Assembly: GCA_036345935.2 (NCBI GenBank)
Contig: JADWOT020000002.1
Location: 6,571,145-6,635,144 of the forward strand
Direction of reading: 5' to 3'
Source of the DNA: Taenia hydatigena
Taxonomy: Eukaryota > Platyhelminthes > Cestoda > Cyclophyllidea > Taeniidae
Length of the DNA: 64,000 nt
How positions within the stretch are numbered: position 1 is the stretch's first letter; each line of letters starts with the position of its first letter. The notes below the pieces were generated by a model, which had not been told where the DNA came from, searched no databases, and saw only the letters and a list, made by a program, of their open reading frames with translations. Both the position numbers and the translations under genes were made by a program. Of this stretch, positions 1-13,681 are shown piece by piece.

Positions 1-2212
1 CAGGTACCCATAACCAACATGAACTACCGATTGCTTATACAGAAAATGTTGCACAAAACATAATTTAATTTTCATATAGCAGTTATTTGTTCTATTTTTA
101 CTAATTTCTGTTTCTGTTTTGGGCAAGTTATGCTTTTAAACGAAAAACATGCTGCTGATCCTCGTGACTGCCTTTGAAAATGTCCTGGGTAAGCTGCATT
201 TGCAATAGCATGAGACCTCGCAGTGTTTGGTATGAAAACTGTGCGAATCGAGCCACTAATAAAAGCTTGTCCTACAAAACGTTTTTGCGTATCTTCAAAC
301 TTACTATTATCATCGAATCTTGACTAGGGAGGAGTTACAAGTGCTTATTCGCTTTTTTTCAGTGCAGCTCACAAAGCATGCAAAACATGATTAGTCTTCT
401 GGGCCAAACGAATGCGTAACCTCAAAATGCAATTCCTGGATGTGCAATGGTGACTATTTAAGGCGATATCACGCAATGCCATTTAATATACGTTTGCTTT
501 GGGTTCTTGCATTGAATGGCTAGTCAGCATTCTACGCCACTGGGCTTGAAAAGCTTTCAAATAATGCAAATTTTGGGTATTTAGTCATCAAATTCAAATC
601 ATGGAAACCACGTTATGAGCTATTCAACATTGCTGCCGCAAGTTACGTCTTCTTAGAATGCTGCGCAAAGGGGTTAAAACTAAACTATGAGCTCTGTGAT
701 AGCATTAGACTTGATTCGATTGCATCAACGCTCATAAATCACAACCTCTATCATTTCAGTTGCACTTCTGCATTGCTAAGATGGCATTTAAAACTAGCCC
801 TTACTTCAACGTTTCTACGCATCAACGAAAATCTATTTAGAGCAGCTCAAAATTATTCTTTCCTATTAATACTGATTTCGTAAGACCTGGGTGCAATCAA
901 TCTTTTAGTGTTGAGGGATCGTCTTTTATCATCATTGGCATATTTAGCTGCGTGGTTAAGGCACAATGACCAGCACTTTCCTGCACCCACAATTCCTTCA
1001 TTTTCTCTTACAAGAGCTATTGCAATCCCTCTCCTTCCTTTTCCTAGCCCCTTAAGTTCATCACTCATCTCTAGCGATACCACCTTCCCAGCACAAAGAA
1101 TGTTTATCACTTTGTTTCCAAACATCTGAGGTTAAAAAACAATTTGGCTTTATGAGCAAATACTTATTAAAGCAAGAATTTCAGCATAGGCTGCGTAGCG
1201 ATGGTAAGGAAACGTAATGGCAGATAATGCTGCCTTCAGATATGTGAAAGATCTGTTCTTTCTTTGGATTCCTCAGAGATGGGTGATGCGGAATTCTATG
1301 AGGAAAGACTTGCCACCAATGACAACTGAGATGTATCCTCCGTCTAAATACTTCATCAAGCTGTACGACCTTTCTGTTGTAATTCCTATCTCAATATCGG
1401 CCATGATGCATAGCTGCAGGCTCAATAAGCAAAGCTTTTACCAACGAGGTAACATCGCTACAATCCTAAGGAAATTATGCTAAGCGAAGGAACAAAACGT
1501 AAGTATGCTTCTGATCGTGCAAATTCTCACGGCTACTGGCAGAGGTTGGGCACAATGGGCATACACCATGCGGTCACACGCAGCAGTAAGTCAACTCTTA
1601 CCTTATACGACCATGATCTCAATCAGTAAGAAGAGTAGCTATCAGAAACGTAATAGTAATTTTATTATTGGCACTCCACAGTAGTTCAAAGAGGAGAAAT
1701 CGCTCGTCCGAAAGCAGCACTTGTGCATTCGAACTGAAGCAAACTGTGGTTCTAATGCTATATACCACCAAGGTTTTGCTGAACAAGTGAGTAAGTTGTG
1801 CAGTTGCACGAGTCTTGAAGCTGCCTTGAATGCCTCGCTTCGACTTAAGCAGACCTTATTCATTACGAGAACATAATTTCCGCCCAGGACTGGTGCACAG
1901 GCCTAAGACACAGCATAGGCGGTACACGGAGTCTATTTGCGCTGCATATAGTGCTGTTTACACTCATAATATGTGCAACGTACCGAGGTAGATATCTTAA
2001 TCAAAGCTCCTGCTGTCAACCAGCCGGCCAGTCTTGCCAAGCAAAAACCAGCTCCACAATGGCTACTGTATAGCAGTGCTTATGCGAAAAAGGAGATTGA
2101 TCTCATAAGTAGGTCGTCACACCACCTTTATGAGGCGTCGTACCTGTCCAACTGCCATCACAAATGATTGGTCATGACCAAACACGTACTCGAAATATCC
2201 TTCGTATAATGG
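1..2212. other. Unannotated DNA, no gene recognised
   Basis: I see no recognisable exon, RNA gene or repeat here. Open frames are all below 91 codons and overlap each other on both strands (for example 853-1125 minus against 908-1129 plus), which is expected by chance. No long tandem repeat or inverted repeat was found by eye. The stretch is probably intergenic or intronic. Confidence 0.5.
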
Positions 2213-2700
2213 CTAAAAAGTTGAGAGGAAGTGGATAAAATGAATGAATGATTGTATGGATGAGGGGGAAAGGGCTTCTATCAAAAGATTATAAGTGGTG
2301 GTGGGAGTGAGATAGAAGAATTGGTAGGAAGTGGGTTGACTATAAGGTGTACTTAGTAAGTGCATGCAAATGCGTGGATAGGTAGATGAGAAGGAGGAGA
2401 ATGGCAATGGCATCGCTACAAAACGAAATTTTTCTCTCGCCGTAATTGCTACAGATTTTCGTAGGAATATGGTCTCCCACCATTTGTTAATCTGACGCGA
2501 AATGTACCCACTACCCAACCTGATTCGACAAGGGGTAGCGGCAACAGCAAAACCACTCCTAAAATTGTCACTGTGCCTATGCAGTTGAAGAAGAGTGCTC
2601 ATGCTTGGGCGCAGTTGTGTGCAGAGCAACATAATTTTGAGAGAGAAACAGGCTATCACGCTAACGATGCTGTGTCAAAGGGAACATTTTTGGATCAAAT
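2213..2700 (+). repeat. GGTGG-rich interspersed repeat, left block
   Basis: Purine-rich, GGTGG/GGGAGTG-rich block. It contains a core reading ACTTAGTAAGTGCATGCAAA near 2350. The same order of motifs (AAATGAATGAATG-like, GAGG-AAAGGGCTTCT, GTGGTGGTGGG, then the core, then GGATAGGTAGATGAG) recurs at 38.56-38.96 kb on the same strand and at 8.75-9.06 kb on the opposite strand. The 148-codon minus-strand frame at 2213-2659 is best explained as the C/T-rich complement of this repeat, not a gene. Together with the inverted block at 8.75 kb it could form the arms of an old terminal-inverted-repeat element. Divergence is high, so the element call is inference. Confidence 0.55.
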
Positions 2701-5700
2701 TATAAATAAATGCATGTGTGCACACATCTTGTTCCAGATTCATTAAGGATCGCAAAATCAATTGGAACTTGTCTCGCCCTGACAGTCCGACCTTATGAAG
2801 TGCTAGAGTTACCAGCCCTATGCCCTTCCCCACTCCTTCACAGAATCGCCTTCATATCTCTTTTACAATTCATTTGAAAGCTATCAGACGGTCTAATCCA
2901 GTGATGTTTGTACGAGGAATGATGCGCACGACAACAACTAATACGCAGGCGCTGAATGCCGAGTAGGTCGATTCAAGATCAGAGGCCTACTACCAAAACA
3001 CATCTGCAGAGGTCAGTTCGATGGCACCCCTGCCTTTGCCCTTACAACATATCAGCGCTTCAAGTTTCGAGCGTGTGTGCACACCAATAGGCCGATACCC
3101 TCGCAATACTGAAGAACCAGTTTAAAGTGGCTGACAGCGTATTCGCAAGTGTATCCACACTTCCCTTTCATTGCGACTCATCAGTGCATTTAAGTTTGAA
3201 TTGGCAAACCAAGGGACGGATTGCATACTATAACTTACAAAACTGTTTCTAAATATAAGGAGAAAAACTCCTCACCCGATCCGTCTCGATGACGAAGCGG
3301 GCTATTCAGCATCTCTCATAAACTAAATTGTGTCAAGATATACAACCCCATTCCTCCTTGCCATCATTTCTACCGTCAGAAAGCAACCGTTACAGGCTGG
3401 TGGTGACGTTGTAAATTCTCCTGCAATCAGGAGTTGCACGCCGACTAATTCAACGCACAGAAGCACTGTGCTAAGTGACAAGGCTAGCCTACAAAACTGG
3501 TGCCCTGTGCCTTTCACTCATTTCTCCATGATAAGCAAAGAATGCTCCGTGGAGAACAAATCACCCTCATCGTACTTTAAGCGCGCAACGCCTTTGGCAA
3601 TATATAGAGCCAATCGGGTGGCAGGCCATCGTCCTCACCACTTCCACCGCATTGGACCTCACCCCACATCTCTTCCACTCCTCCTCCTCCTCCTCTTTTT
3701 CTCCAAATGTTGAGTGATTTTTATGAAGCAACGGATTAATAGTTGGCACGCCACATACTTCACATCATTACTGGAAAACTTATTGCGGACATTACCCCCG
3801 AGGTGTCACCATAAATATTATACTTTATCGGCATGATTAATCGACATACGTGGCTATTTTCTTGAAGGGGTTATTTTCGATACTCATTTGCCTTGATGTA
3901 CTTTTGCACTGACCATTGTAATGAAACCAGTAGTCGGTATCGGTGAATCTCCCTAATAAAAAGGTTTCGCTAAAGCGTAAAGAGCTGCTAACAACGACTA
4001 TGGCTGAGTTCTTGCTTTACACATGCAAAAACTGGTTTCTAGATCCATTTTTGATTGCGCTGCTGATATGTTTGGAAGGCTAGCAAATGGAGGATCATAT
4101 GAATGCGAACCTTATTTTTGTTTAAAGAATTCACATAACTCATAAAAAACTGTAGGTTTTGATTTTAATCTATCGTTTTTAGCTGATCTATAAAGAAGCT
4201 GGCTATGGTGATTTTCTTTAAGTCATAGAAAGGGTGTAGGAGCCGTATTAATAACTTTCCTGGTCCCAGGGCCTCACGAGTTCTTATTTGGTGGATTAAT
4301 CTGCTTGTTGCTGTAACTCAAATGAGTGTGGATACAGAAATGCACCTCTACTGTACAGAATGCTTTGTGGAATGCTTTGCGCGGGAGGAAGTAAGCGGCG
4401 AATCAAGAAGGCTTAAGAAATCGCATGACTTTGTTGCTACTGCGAGCACGTTACGCAGCCATCAACGGATAAATATTTGCATCAGTAAGGGCATTCATAG
4501 CCTGACCAACAAATGCTTACGTGCTTCGTGAGAGGGAGGTCTGGCCAACTCTATGATATCAGATCGGTGCATGCGCTACGCCTTCACACAATTGCTCCAC
4601 AGTTTCGGTTCCTAAATAAAAGCAAGTATGGACAAAAGTGAGGATAGCTGCATGTATTTTCTTCTAGGCAATTAACGGGACCGGTGTATCATTCTTTGGG
4701 ATTTCAATAGTGAACGCGTCTGAGGCTAACCCGATTTCGCTGTATCCATTCTTGCTAGTGACAGTTAAACCCCGACTGCAACATTGGATGAAGTTGCCTT
4801 CGGATAAACCATTCCCCTCTGCCTCCGACACCATTTCTCCATTTTATCCAAAAAGTGTTACCACATCGCGACCACCGCTTTACCGCTATTCATGATTAAA
4901 GCATTCGTTGGCTTTAATAAACACTAGTTAAGGCTCTCATTTAAAAATCAAAGAAAAAGAACTCATTTCCGCACATTTAAAGCAAAATTTTACAAAGACC
5001 AGTAAATTTTGCTGTTTTTTGTAAAACCCTCTTTTTGGCAGAGAAGGTGGACCTCATTTTTTGAAACGATTAATCTCTAGATTCATCGTTAATATAATTG
5101 CAGAGAAAAACCACTCTGACGTCATTGGTATTGCATGTAAACATTCTCCGACATAATGCTTATAACTTATAATTGAAACAAACAATTGACAGTCCTCAGG
5201 TCACTTTTCCTTTATTAATGACCCACCTAGAGGAGGATGGGAGTGTAGCAGCTACACAAGGCTAGGAAATCTTGTCTATTTTTGGTAATTTTCTAATGCG
5301 TTCATATTTTGTTATGTAAAAAATGAGCCAGTTATAAATCCGGTGAGAACTATGCTTTAAAATGCTATAACTGGTACGTAAATCGGGCGAATTCGTGAAA
5401 GCCTTCTTCCCTGATGGCGCAAAATTCTCGTTCCTAGACCCTACATGGGATGGGTAGCATACAACATTTGCCTAAAATAAGGAATGATTGTTTGGTTAAA
5501 CCTAATGTTGCCGTTACATAAGATGGCACGCCAGCTCACCAGCGTCTGCAAAGGCTCACATGGCGAATGGTTGAGAAGAGTGTCGAAAATGAACAGGTGT
5601 CCAGTGCCATGAGTTGCAGAATTATTAACATGAGGGTTAAATCCTAATTATTGATATCTTGATACTTTAAATTTCTTATTGCGGGTAACCATTCCATCAA

Positions 5701-8700
5701 CGCCCTGCGGCTGAATCCTTCCAAACGAGCAGGTACCCAACAATTTTGTTCATCATTTAACGAGAATTTTGTTAATTATCGCACGATGATCCATTAACAA
5801 ATACACGAGACCCGTTATTGACAGCCTTATAAATAGCGCTCTAGCTGCTTAGAGGTAAAACGTGTTAGCTGGGCAGGTTAGTCTTTCACCTTGAACGTCA
5901 AGGGCTTCAAATCTCATGCTTGTATTTAGCTATTATACTTAGCGGTTTCCAGCACATCTATCTAACCTTCGATAGAAGTTGATCATCGCACTTTATCCGT
6001 GGCAGATGAGCACGATGCATCACCGTATGTAAGCGTTGTTAAGGTACTGTACCAGCTAAAACACCCAATTATATAGCGCCTTTGTCTTAGTCTCGTTGAC
6101 ATACTACGCAGTGAATTGAATCATTGCTTTACTGCACTGCCGGTGGTGTAATAGCATACGGAATTCTTGAGTTTTCATTTAAAAAACCACATTGTGGATC
6201 AAACTTGCATCCTATTTCCATCAATTTTAGTGCCAGAACGCCTAGCCTAGTCTCATCTGACATCTTCCTGGGTAAATCTTAGAGTGTGATGGTTATTGCG
6301 CTTCTGATAAATATTGTGGTGCCCGTAGCCCATCTGGCCCTCTCGTCCAATCAATTTACAGGTATCGCTTGATGATCGGCACAAATTATAAACAAAGTAC
6401 TGGAAATCAGTATGACAAACTTTGTCATCGATAAAGGCAAAAGATTCTTCTGAGCAGCATTTTAAATATCATCCGATCGCTGAGATAGGCAGCTGTATAT
6501 GGACTGACATAACAGCGAAGCATGTGTCAAATACGGGTGGGCATGACTGCCAAAGCCCTACTTTTAGCGCCATTTAGCAGAGCAAGTGATGAGACATTAT
6601 GCTTGGAATTGGATTGATGAGTGGCAAGTTGTTTAACTTTAGCTTGATGTAGTCATTGCCAAAGTAAGTATCGCTGGGCAACCCATGCGGTGCTTGATGG
6701 ATGGTTTAACAATAATGTTTGTAAAAAACATTGAAAAACGGATTCCGGTAGATGTCAAGAATAAGAAAATTCTACGTGTCATGGTTTTTGTCCTAAAACG
6801 AAGAAAGCGAACACCATGGTATATGCTTCTCCTAAATAACTCATTAATGCACTTAACAAATCTCGATAATTTTGCCACTTTAATGAGCACTCGAAGTGCG
6901 ATCAAAATTACGCACGGCTTATTGGCAAGCAAGATAAGGTCAGATGTGATACAAGCTGGATGTAATGGTAGCATTTACACTTTCGATTCTCTTTATCCCG
7001 ATATTTAACAAATACGCAAATGTAAAGGATTGTGTCAACTTTCTTCAATCTCAAATGCTAGCCCCGCCACTATTGCATTCGAGTAAGCTAACGGTCCTTT
7101 GGTGTAGCTATGCAATGCATACCTCGATTGAAAAGTTGAAAGAGGAAAGATAAGCGGTGAGTGGAGAATGGATGTCGGTGACCACACTACGCCAATATCC
7201 GTGGTTTTGACACGTCATCAAGAATGCGCTGCTTTGGTCCAGTTTATCGCATGTATGCGCGATGGTAGTGCAAGGCTCGGGGTCGCCAATTCACATGATC
7301 TCGTTTTACTTATCTACTTCCTGCCTCGCTTGTTACATTTAAAAGGGAATAAGACATAAAGATGGGCAAAAGAATTGGAATGACATCTCGATTTATTCAT
7401 TCCATGGGACTTTGAAGGCCTGCGATGTAAATACACACATTTCAGCATTTACCTACCACAGTAAATTTAGTTTTGATTCGAGAAGATTTGCCACTACGGC
7501 GTGGCCGATCTAGAAGCAACCACCTTCTCCCTTTTATTACCGAGCCCAGTTCTTTCAGGGTTACGAAGCCTCCCAATTGGCTAAGGCCTATGGCCTACAC
7601 ATAGGGTGATTTGTGGCCACAACCTTAATCATTCCAATCACTTTTGAAGCTACTGGCTATGGAGCCAGGCAATACAGTCGGTGTGTGGAGTTTTATGTTG
7701 GCAGTGCTGCCGGTTATTGACAAACAGGATGACAAACCTTGCTGACACTAAGAAATTGAGAAGGTTCGGGGGAGGACATCCGGTTAATTTATACTGACAG
7801 GATGTATCGTTGTCCACCTCGATATCTCGAAGTACTAATTTTTACTTCCTTTTCCTTTTTCCACCATGCCTTTCTATCTACGCAGAAGTAAATCTGCCAT
7901 GAGTGTTGATGTAATGAAGTGTGGCAGCCAAATGCTCAACTGTCTATATATTCACCAGTCCGCCAAATGCCTGCTAATTATAACTTAACGGTTTGATTTT
8001 ACACCTTTGTGTTTAGCCACTTTCCCGAATGTTGATGATGTCTGAGCGACCAAACGTTTTGCGTTCCCCTCTCACATAGAACAATGTAAGGGAGGAAAAG
8101 GAGTCCCTTCATCAATTAAATAAAGGTATGCTCGTAGTGGATGGGAGGTTGTGGAGGGCGAGGGGGAGAGTGGAAAGTAGAGATAGAAAAGAAGCACGCA
8201 AATTAAGATTTTTTGACAATCCAAATTATAAAACTTAGGTCTCTACAGCAATCTCCGTTCTAAGGAATGCTAGAGATGAAGAGTGAATAAAGGCATGCAG
8301 CTTAGAGCCATTAATAATTTAATCAACATATTGGGCTATGTAGTCAGGAGTGGGTTTGTCGATTGCGCACGTGCAGCACACGAACGCCCTAAAACACGTT
8401 CTCAGTTAATTGTCACATTATTCGAGGTGACCAAAACACGATTCGTAGACTTATAATTGTCTTTAAATATTCCATAAGGCTGAGGTATTGGTCGCCAAGG
8501 CATTAATCTTTCCTTCTTCAGCCGCCTTGCCTTGTCTTCCTCCTTCAAAGGAGCAGATTTACAAAGAAAGAACAGGTAAAACTGCCTCGTATCTGTGAGC
8601 ATCCTTTTCTTTGACATTGTCAGGAAGACTACAACCAGTACGTAAAAAAGCCTAGTTGTAATTGATAATATGGGACGTTAGATCACCAAACAAAATATGG

Positions 8701-8740
8701 CTTTAGAAAACCCAACCTTATAATACGCACGCAATTCCCA
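2701..8740. other. Unannotated DNA between two inverted GGTGG-rich blocks
   Basis: About 6 kb with no recognisable transposase, reverse transcriptase or host gene. The best frames are 6685-7008 plus (107 codons) and 6639-6974 minus (111 codons). They lie over each other on opposite strands, so at most one could be real, and neither shows a motif I recognise. Two C/T-rich stretches (3.6-3.7 kb and 4.78-4.88 kb) look like low-complexity sequence. If the flanking blocks are arms of one element, this would be its degraded interior. Confidence 0.4.
3676..3695 (+). repeat. CTC trinucleotide microsatellite
   Basis: A short run of about six CTC/CCT units inside a longer pyrimidine-rich stretch (about 3640-3705), ending in CTTTTTCTCC. 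It creates spurious Leu-rich and Glu-rich open frames on the two strands. Confidence 0.85.
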
Positions 8741-8749
8741 ACGCATTCC

Positions 8750-9400
8750 TTACGCAAATTCTTATTTTTGTTTGCTTTATTTCGCCCTTTCATTCATCCT
8801 CATTATACCTGCTCTTCCCTCTCCTAGTCACAACCTCCGAGTAGTAGCAGTTATGATTAGCTACCTATACCTTTGCAATTTCCTTCCTCCACACCGACCC
8901 ATCTCCCCATTTGCATGCGCCTACTAAGTGCATGTTATGGTCATTCTGCTCCTACTATCCCTTCCATCCCACAACCACTACTAATCGTGGCCTTTAGTAA
9001 AGACCCTTTCCTCCATCCTTCCCACATCCGCAAATTCATCCATTTTATGCATTTCTAATTTTCTTACTGCTGACATATCGCAAACAAATCAGATAATTGC
9101 CTGATAAAAGGTTACCGTTTCCTTGCTATTGTGTTGTTCCGCATCATTAGCCCTGCATTTTACCACGCCGCCACATGCATGTGACGCACACGTATACAAC
9201 CATTATACCAATTCACTTCTAGAACCCAACACTACTACTGTTATTTTTGGCCCCATACATGTATTCATATATATTTACATGTGTCACCGCCTCCTCTTCC
9301 AAATTCCATTTAACAACTCTTTTAACAAATCCTTACCACTTACACATCCATCGCCCACCAGCTCCAGCTCTCTCGTTTTCATAATTAAATTATAACAAGA
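8750..9400 (-). repeat. CCACC-rich interspersed repeat, inverted copy
   Basis: Pyrimidine-rich block. Read on the minus strand it repeats the motif order of the 2.2-kb and 38.6-kb blocks, including the core ACTTAGTAGGCGCATGCAAA (complement of about 8910-8933) and a GAGGAAAGGGTCT motif near 9000. It continues with CCACC and CTCC-rich sequence to about 9400. Identity to the 2.2-kb block is only moderate by eye. It is in opposite orientation to the 2.2-kb block, so the two could be arms of one 6.8-kb element or independent insertions. Confidence 0.5.
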
Positions 9401-12400
9401 TCCATTCGACCAATCAACAAATTTCTGCGTTTTCACTTATAAAATACCCTTGACTTCATTAAGCCCTGTTCCTCATGCATATTTTGCACACACAAGTGCA
9501 CATTTGGTCACCATATTTCCTTCTCTCCACTCATGCTAAAGCACGCATTGCATTCTTGGATAAAAGGTTTTATGGAACTGTGGGATGGTGGGGAATCCCT
9601 GACCGTCCATTCAATCCAATTATTGCATGTCCCAAATCATGCTATATATTTTTGGACGGTAGTTTCTGATAAGGCGCAGTGATGAGAAGGGTTCCAACAT
9701 AATACTATTTCTATTATCACACTACATTAGCAGCTTGCAAGATAAATGACGTCTGAGTGTGCACGTGCGACGGCAATCGAGCAAGGTTTGGTGACGCTGG
9801 GCATTGGTAATGTCTGACAGATTTTCATCACCTCGTGCATATCATCCGCTACTAGTGAGGCAAATGCCATGTAATCTCCTCCTCCTCCTCAAGCAGTGAC
9901 GAAAAATTCTTCACACATGCATCACAATTGCTACGGGCATTGATTGCCACGAGCATGTATCATTTCTCGGTCATTCCACATGCACCGGGGTTTGGAAGAT
10001 ATCAGGCGACAATATGGTGGGGTTATATACGGACTTCATTTCATACAGCAAACAAATAACTTTGGAAGAGGAAAGGAAAACCAACGCAAGCATTTGTAAT
10101 GATCGCCTTACAGGCAGCATCTTACTTAGAGGATGATTCCGGTCGGACAATTATGGTCACCATCTAAACGGATTCCAATTCTGCAGCGTGGTTAGACACT
10201 AAGTAATCTGCAATCGACCCAATTCCAATAACCGCCTTTGCACTTAGACGTGCCAGGCAGTGATTGGAAGCAAATAACCACGTACTCAGTTGTCAATCCG
10301 GCTCCATCACACAGAGTTTTCGCACAATCGAGGTGCAACCTAATTTATGAGTAATGGATTAGCTTATTGGATATTGAAGACTATCATCTTAAATTACCAA
10401 AGGAATCTTTGCCTTATTACTTAACCAGCACGTCCACATAACCTACCAAAACATCCCAAGAAGCCAACCATTACACTTGCATTGAAAGTGCAACAACGCA
10501 TTACCTGGCAGCGTCAAATGCTAGTGGGCTGCGCCAAAATTGAATGCAAGTGCAACGAGCTTTGAAATCCAATCCTCTACTATTCTTGATCAACATAGTT
10601 TGCGGAATGGTATCGCGTTGCGACACATTAGCGAAGTGTTGAATGGCAGTGAGACCGACCACTAATTTATTGAAGATGAGGGCATTATACTTAGCGAAAA
10701 CAAAGCAACGACCTCAAACTAGTGCTGCACCACCCTGATTTGTTCCGCCAGTTAGACAACGAACGGAAGAGCGATAGTAGAATTCAGCACCTGCAGAACT
10801 CGTGCAGTGCTTCCCAACATGAGAGTTACAATGCTCATAAAAACCCGGCCGGCTAAATCCATCATGCCACTACCTTTTACATAAGGTTGAAAGATGCGGT
10901 GCCATCTGGGAGGGAAACCTCATAACACTGGATGTGCTAGCCACACCAATCAAGCTGAGTTATTTACAGCTCAAAGAAGCTCAATTTCTACATCGGCACA
11001 TCTGCCCTTCAAAATACACATTGAATTACTGCCGAATGGATCGATACAGCTTGTGTTCTTCTAACGTAGCGAAATGCCGAAACTGACGCTGCGAATCGTA
11101 GTCGGCACCTCCTTCAGCTAGGACGTACATGATGTAGTCACACACACTCTTAAGAAGCACAAACTCTCATGTCATCATGAATATAAGCTGTGGTGCACAC
11201 CACGAAAAGCGGTCCCGTGGTATATGGCTGCCATCCGATCTGTCAAAACAGACGAAATTGCATCAAATGATTCATTTAAACCAGCAATTCCCGCTTTCCA
11301 CTATTACTCTGATGTGACTGACTGAGTAAAATCTGCCTTCCTTCTGTGAATGTGTAGTCTATTGTGAATTGCATTCAACCCGACTCACTTTAACGCTTAG
11401 CAGATGAAAATGTCCTGGTCGTTAATTAATTAAAGAAAAAGTGTGAACAGTTTGCTTTCTTTATGGCCAAGAAGCAAGTGTTGCATAACAAATTATAGTA
11501 GTTCTGATCTACTTTAAACTGGCTATGCAACCAGCAAAAATGTAATGATTGTAGGGAGCATTTCGAAGAATTCCTCGTGACAAGGTTAGCAGGATTCAAA
11601 ATGCGCTCTCATCAACTAGGCGCGTACCTGACTTCAGTGGGGATATGAGTGTGGCAAAGTAAGAGTAGAACAGCATGTATTGAGTTCGCGCAACAATTCA
11701 GAAAAAAACTTCTTCTTCATTAGAATCAGAATGGCAAGCTTAAGCACGAGTACAATCTCTACCGTGGATTGTGCTATTTTGGATAATATCTACTGAAATG
11801 TCGAATAGATGTTTCATGGCACCGCAGCTTGGTTTTTCCCGTTTGTGTTTAAAAGCTTAGGTAAATCACTATAAATTTCCAAATCACGGTGATAACGGAT
11901 GCGGAAATGTTGTTGAAGGTAGTACATTGAAAGTAACGTTGTGTAGGACTGCAATAAAGTACGTCTAGAACAAGCATATGCAACTCCCTATTGTTTAATG
12001 GGACATTTACTTCTTCCGTCGTGGTCATCAGTAAGCAAGGAAATGGTATTGTCCTAAATTATTCGCCACTAGTGATTAGCGATCCTTTGGGATTTCCCAT
12101 GTACTGATGGGATTTCACTCCTGCTTTACCAATGGAATGCAAGTAAGCGAGTTGGGTTCATTCTAACCCATCATTTCAACTACAGAGGTGAGGAAGATAT
12201 CGAACAGAAGATGTCACACTACTATTCAGTGATCGCTGTCCATGTTCATTCTCCTTCATCAAGGGGCAGTGCTGAAACCCTCTGCAATCCTAAAATGTCC
12301 TGATCTTTGCACACCTCGAAGGTAAGCACTTGTGTTTGCATGCACTTATTTCGGCGTTTCGGTCAGTCTATCACAAGCACTAGCGCCATAACTAGTTGTC

Positions 12401-13399
12401 CGGTCTGACATCCCTCAACTGTCAAGTGATAGCAATCAGGCGAAAAATCGGTATTCAGATCTACTTTGAAGCACCCACACATCGTCAGTTAGTCTTGATA
12501 TATCGATGCATCGCGATGACTTGCAAACTCTTGGCACGAAAATTTCTGGGATGCCTTCATTCCGCCTTCAAAGAGTGACATTCATCGCGGCAGCATTCTT
12601 GAAAACTTTATACCTTGGCACCTAGCGCATTCCCTTTTAATTGGTCAGCACCACACTGCGGTGTGTGTTGGGTTCCTTAGTGATCAACACATGGACAAGA
12701 TCAGCTCTGCCTCCGAATTCCAGACACGTTTGTTCGTCTGCGGCACTCAAGTAGAATGATTTTGTGGTGTTTCTGTCTGCTACTTAATCTGGCAAAGGAA
12801 AAAATAGAGCTTTGCATATTTTTTAAAACCACTCCACTTTTTGCTGCTTTTTATGGTGCCGCACTGACCCGTTATAATCGGCCTCTCCTCCATGGACTTC
12901 CAAACGAATTTCGATCTTGTTGCCGTCGATTTACTTCAAAATTTCATCAGATGACAATCATTTTGTAAGTGGCTTTAGCTGAGCAAGTTGTACGCTGTTT
13001 AAATTCGGTTCCGGTCCATTGCAGTTTAGATTCCCAAAATGTTGGTCGTCTGTCTCAAGGGAAAGAAAGTCATGAGCGCATTTCATGATCTATAGTACAA
13101 AAAATTATTAATCAGGACATCCTATGCTTCGGCAGAACATGGGTACGTACTTGTCCGCAACATATAAATAAATAAACTGTTGCAGCATTAGAAAAGCATG
13201 CCCTATGTTCTTAAAGCAGTCTTAAAATGATACACTTGGTGTCTGATTAGAGACATTATTAGACTGTCTGATTTCAAATGAGTAAAACGTACATCATGCA
13301 CTTATTGCATCACAGACGAACTGGCATCAGAATGTCTTCTTCTCCAGCAGAACTGCATTAATTTATGCCAAATACTGAGCATCAAAATGCAGTTAAGGC
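9401..13399. other. Unannotated DNA, no gene recognised
   Basis: Open frames are short (at most 70 codons, at 12396-12578 and 12756-12968) and unrecognised. A CTC microsatellite lies at about 9875-9890. Nothing else with repeat, RNA-gene or coding signature was seen in these 4 kb. Confidence 0.5.
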
Positions 13400-13680
13400 A
13401 TGCAATTAGATGAAGCCTGTTTGCTTCATAGTGAACTTACTATTTCATTGACAAATCCTGGTGACAAATTGGTGTCTGCAAGGCGATTCCGCCTATGCAA
13501 TCCTAAAAGATCTGTCATGGGAATGATCTACTGCTTCGGCTTTTAGTTGCTCGTATGGTTTTTGTCCACCAGCTTCGGCAATTTTGATTCCTCGACCTCA
13601 TTCCTAGCCCAACTAAAAGCCAAGGGGAACCAGTTGCACTCCAACTAAGAATGGACAGTCGTGTGTGCATGACAGTTCAC
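13400..13680 (+). repeat. Repeat R, copy 1, directly upstream of segment A1
   Basis: About 280 bp that align, with gaps, to 16150-16435. Shared landmarks in order are GTGACAAAT-GGTG, ATCCTAAAAGA (ACCCTAAAAGA), a GCTTCGGCAATTTT/GCTTCGGAATTTT stretch, CCTCATTCCTAGCCCAACTAAAAGCC, and a final GATGGACAG-like motif. By eye the identity is about two thirds. One copy precedes A1 and the other runs into A2, so the A locus is itself built from an older tandem arrangement. Confidence 0.55.
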
Positions 13681-13681
13681 C

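Noticed and set aside
2213..2659. 148-codon minus-strand frame as a gene
   Set aside because: It is the complement of a G-rich interspersed repeat present elsewhere in the window; its composition follows from the repeat.
3330..3400. Third copy of the 37.4/63.4-kb repeat (CATTCCTCC-TGCCAT-ATTTC match)
   Set aside because: Similarity is limited to about 26 bases; flanks do not align convincingly.
6639..7008. Two long antisense frames as genes
   Set aside because: They overlap on opposite strands, have no recognisable motif and no splice or poly(A) support.
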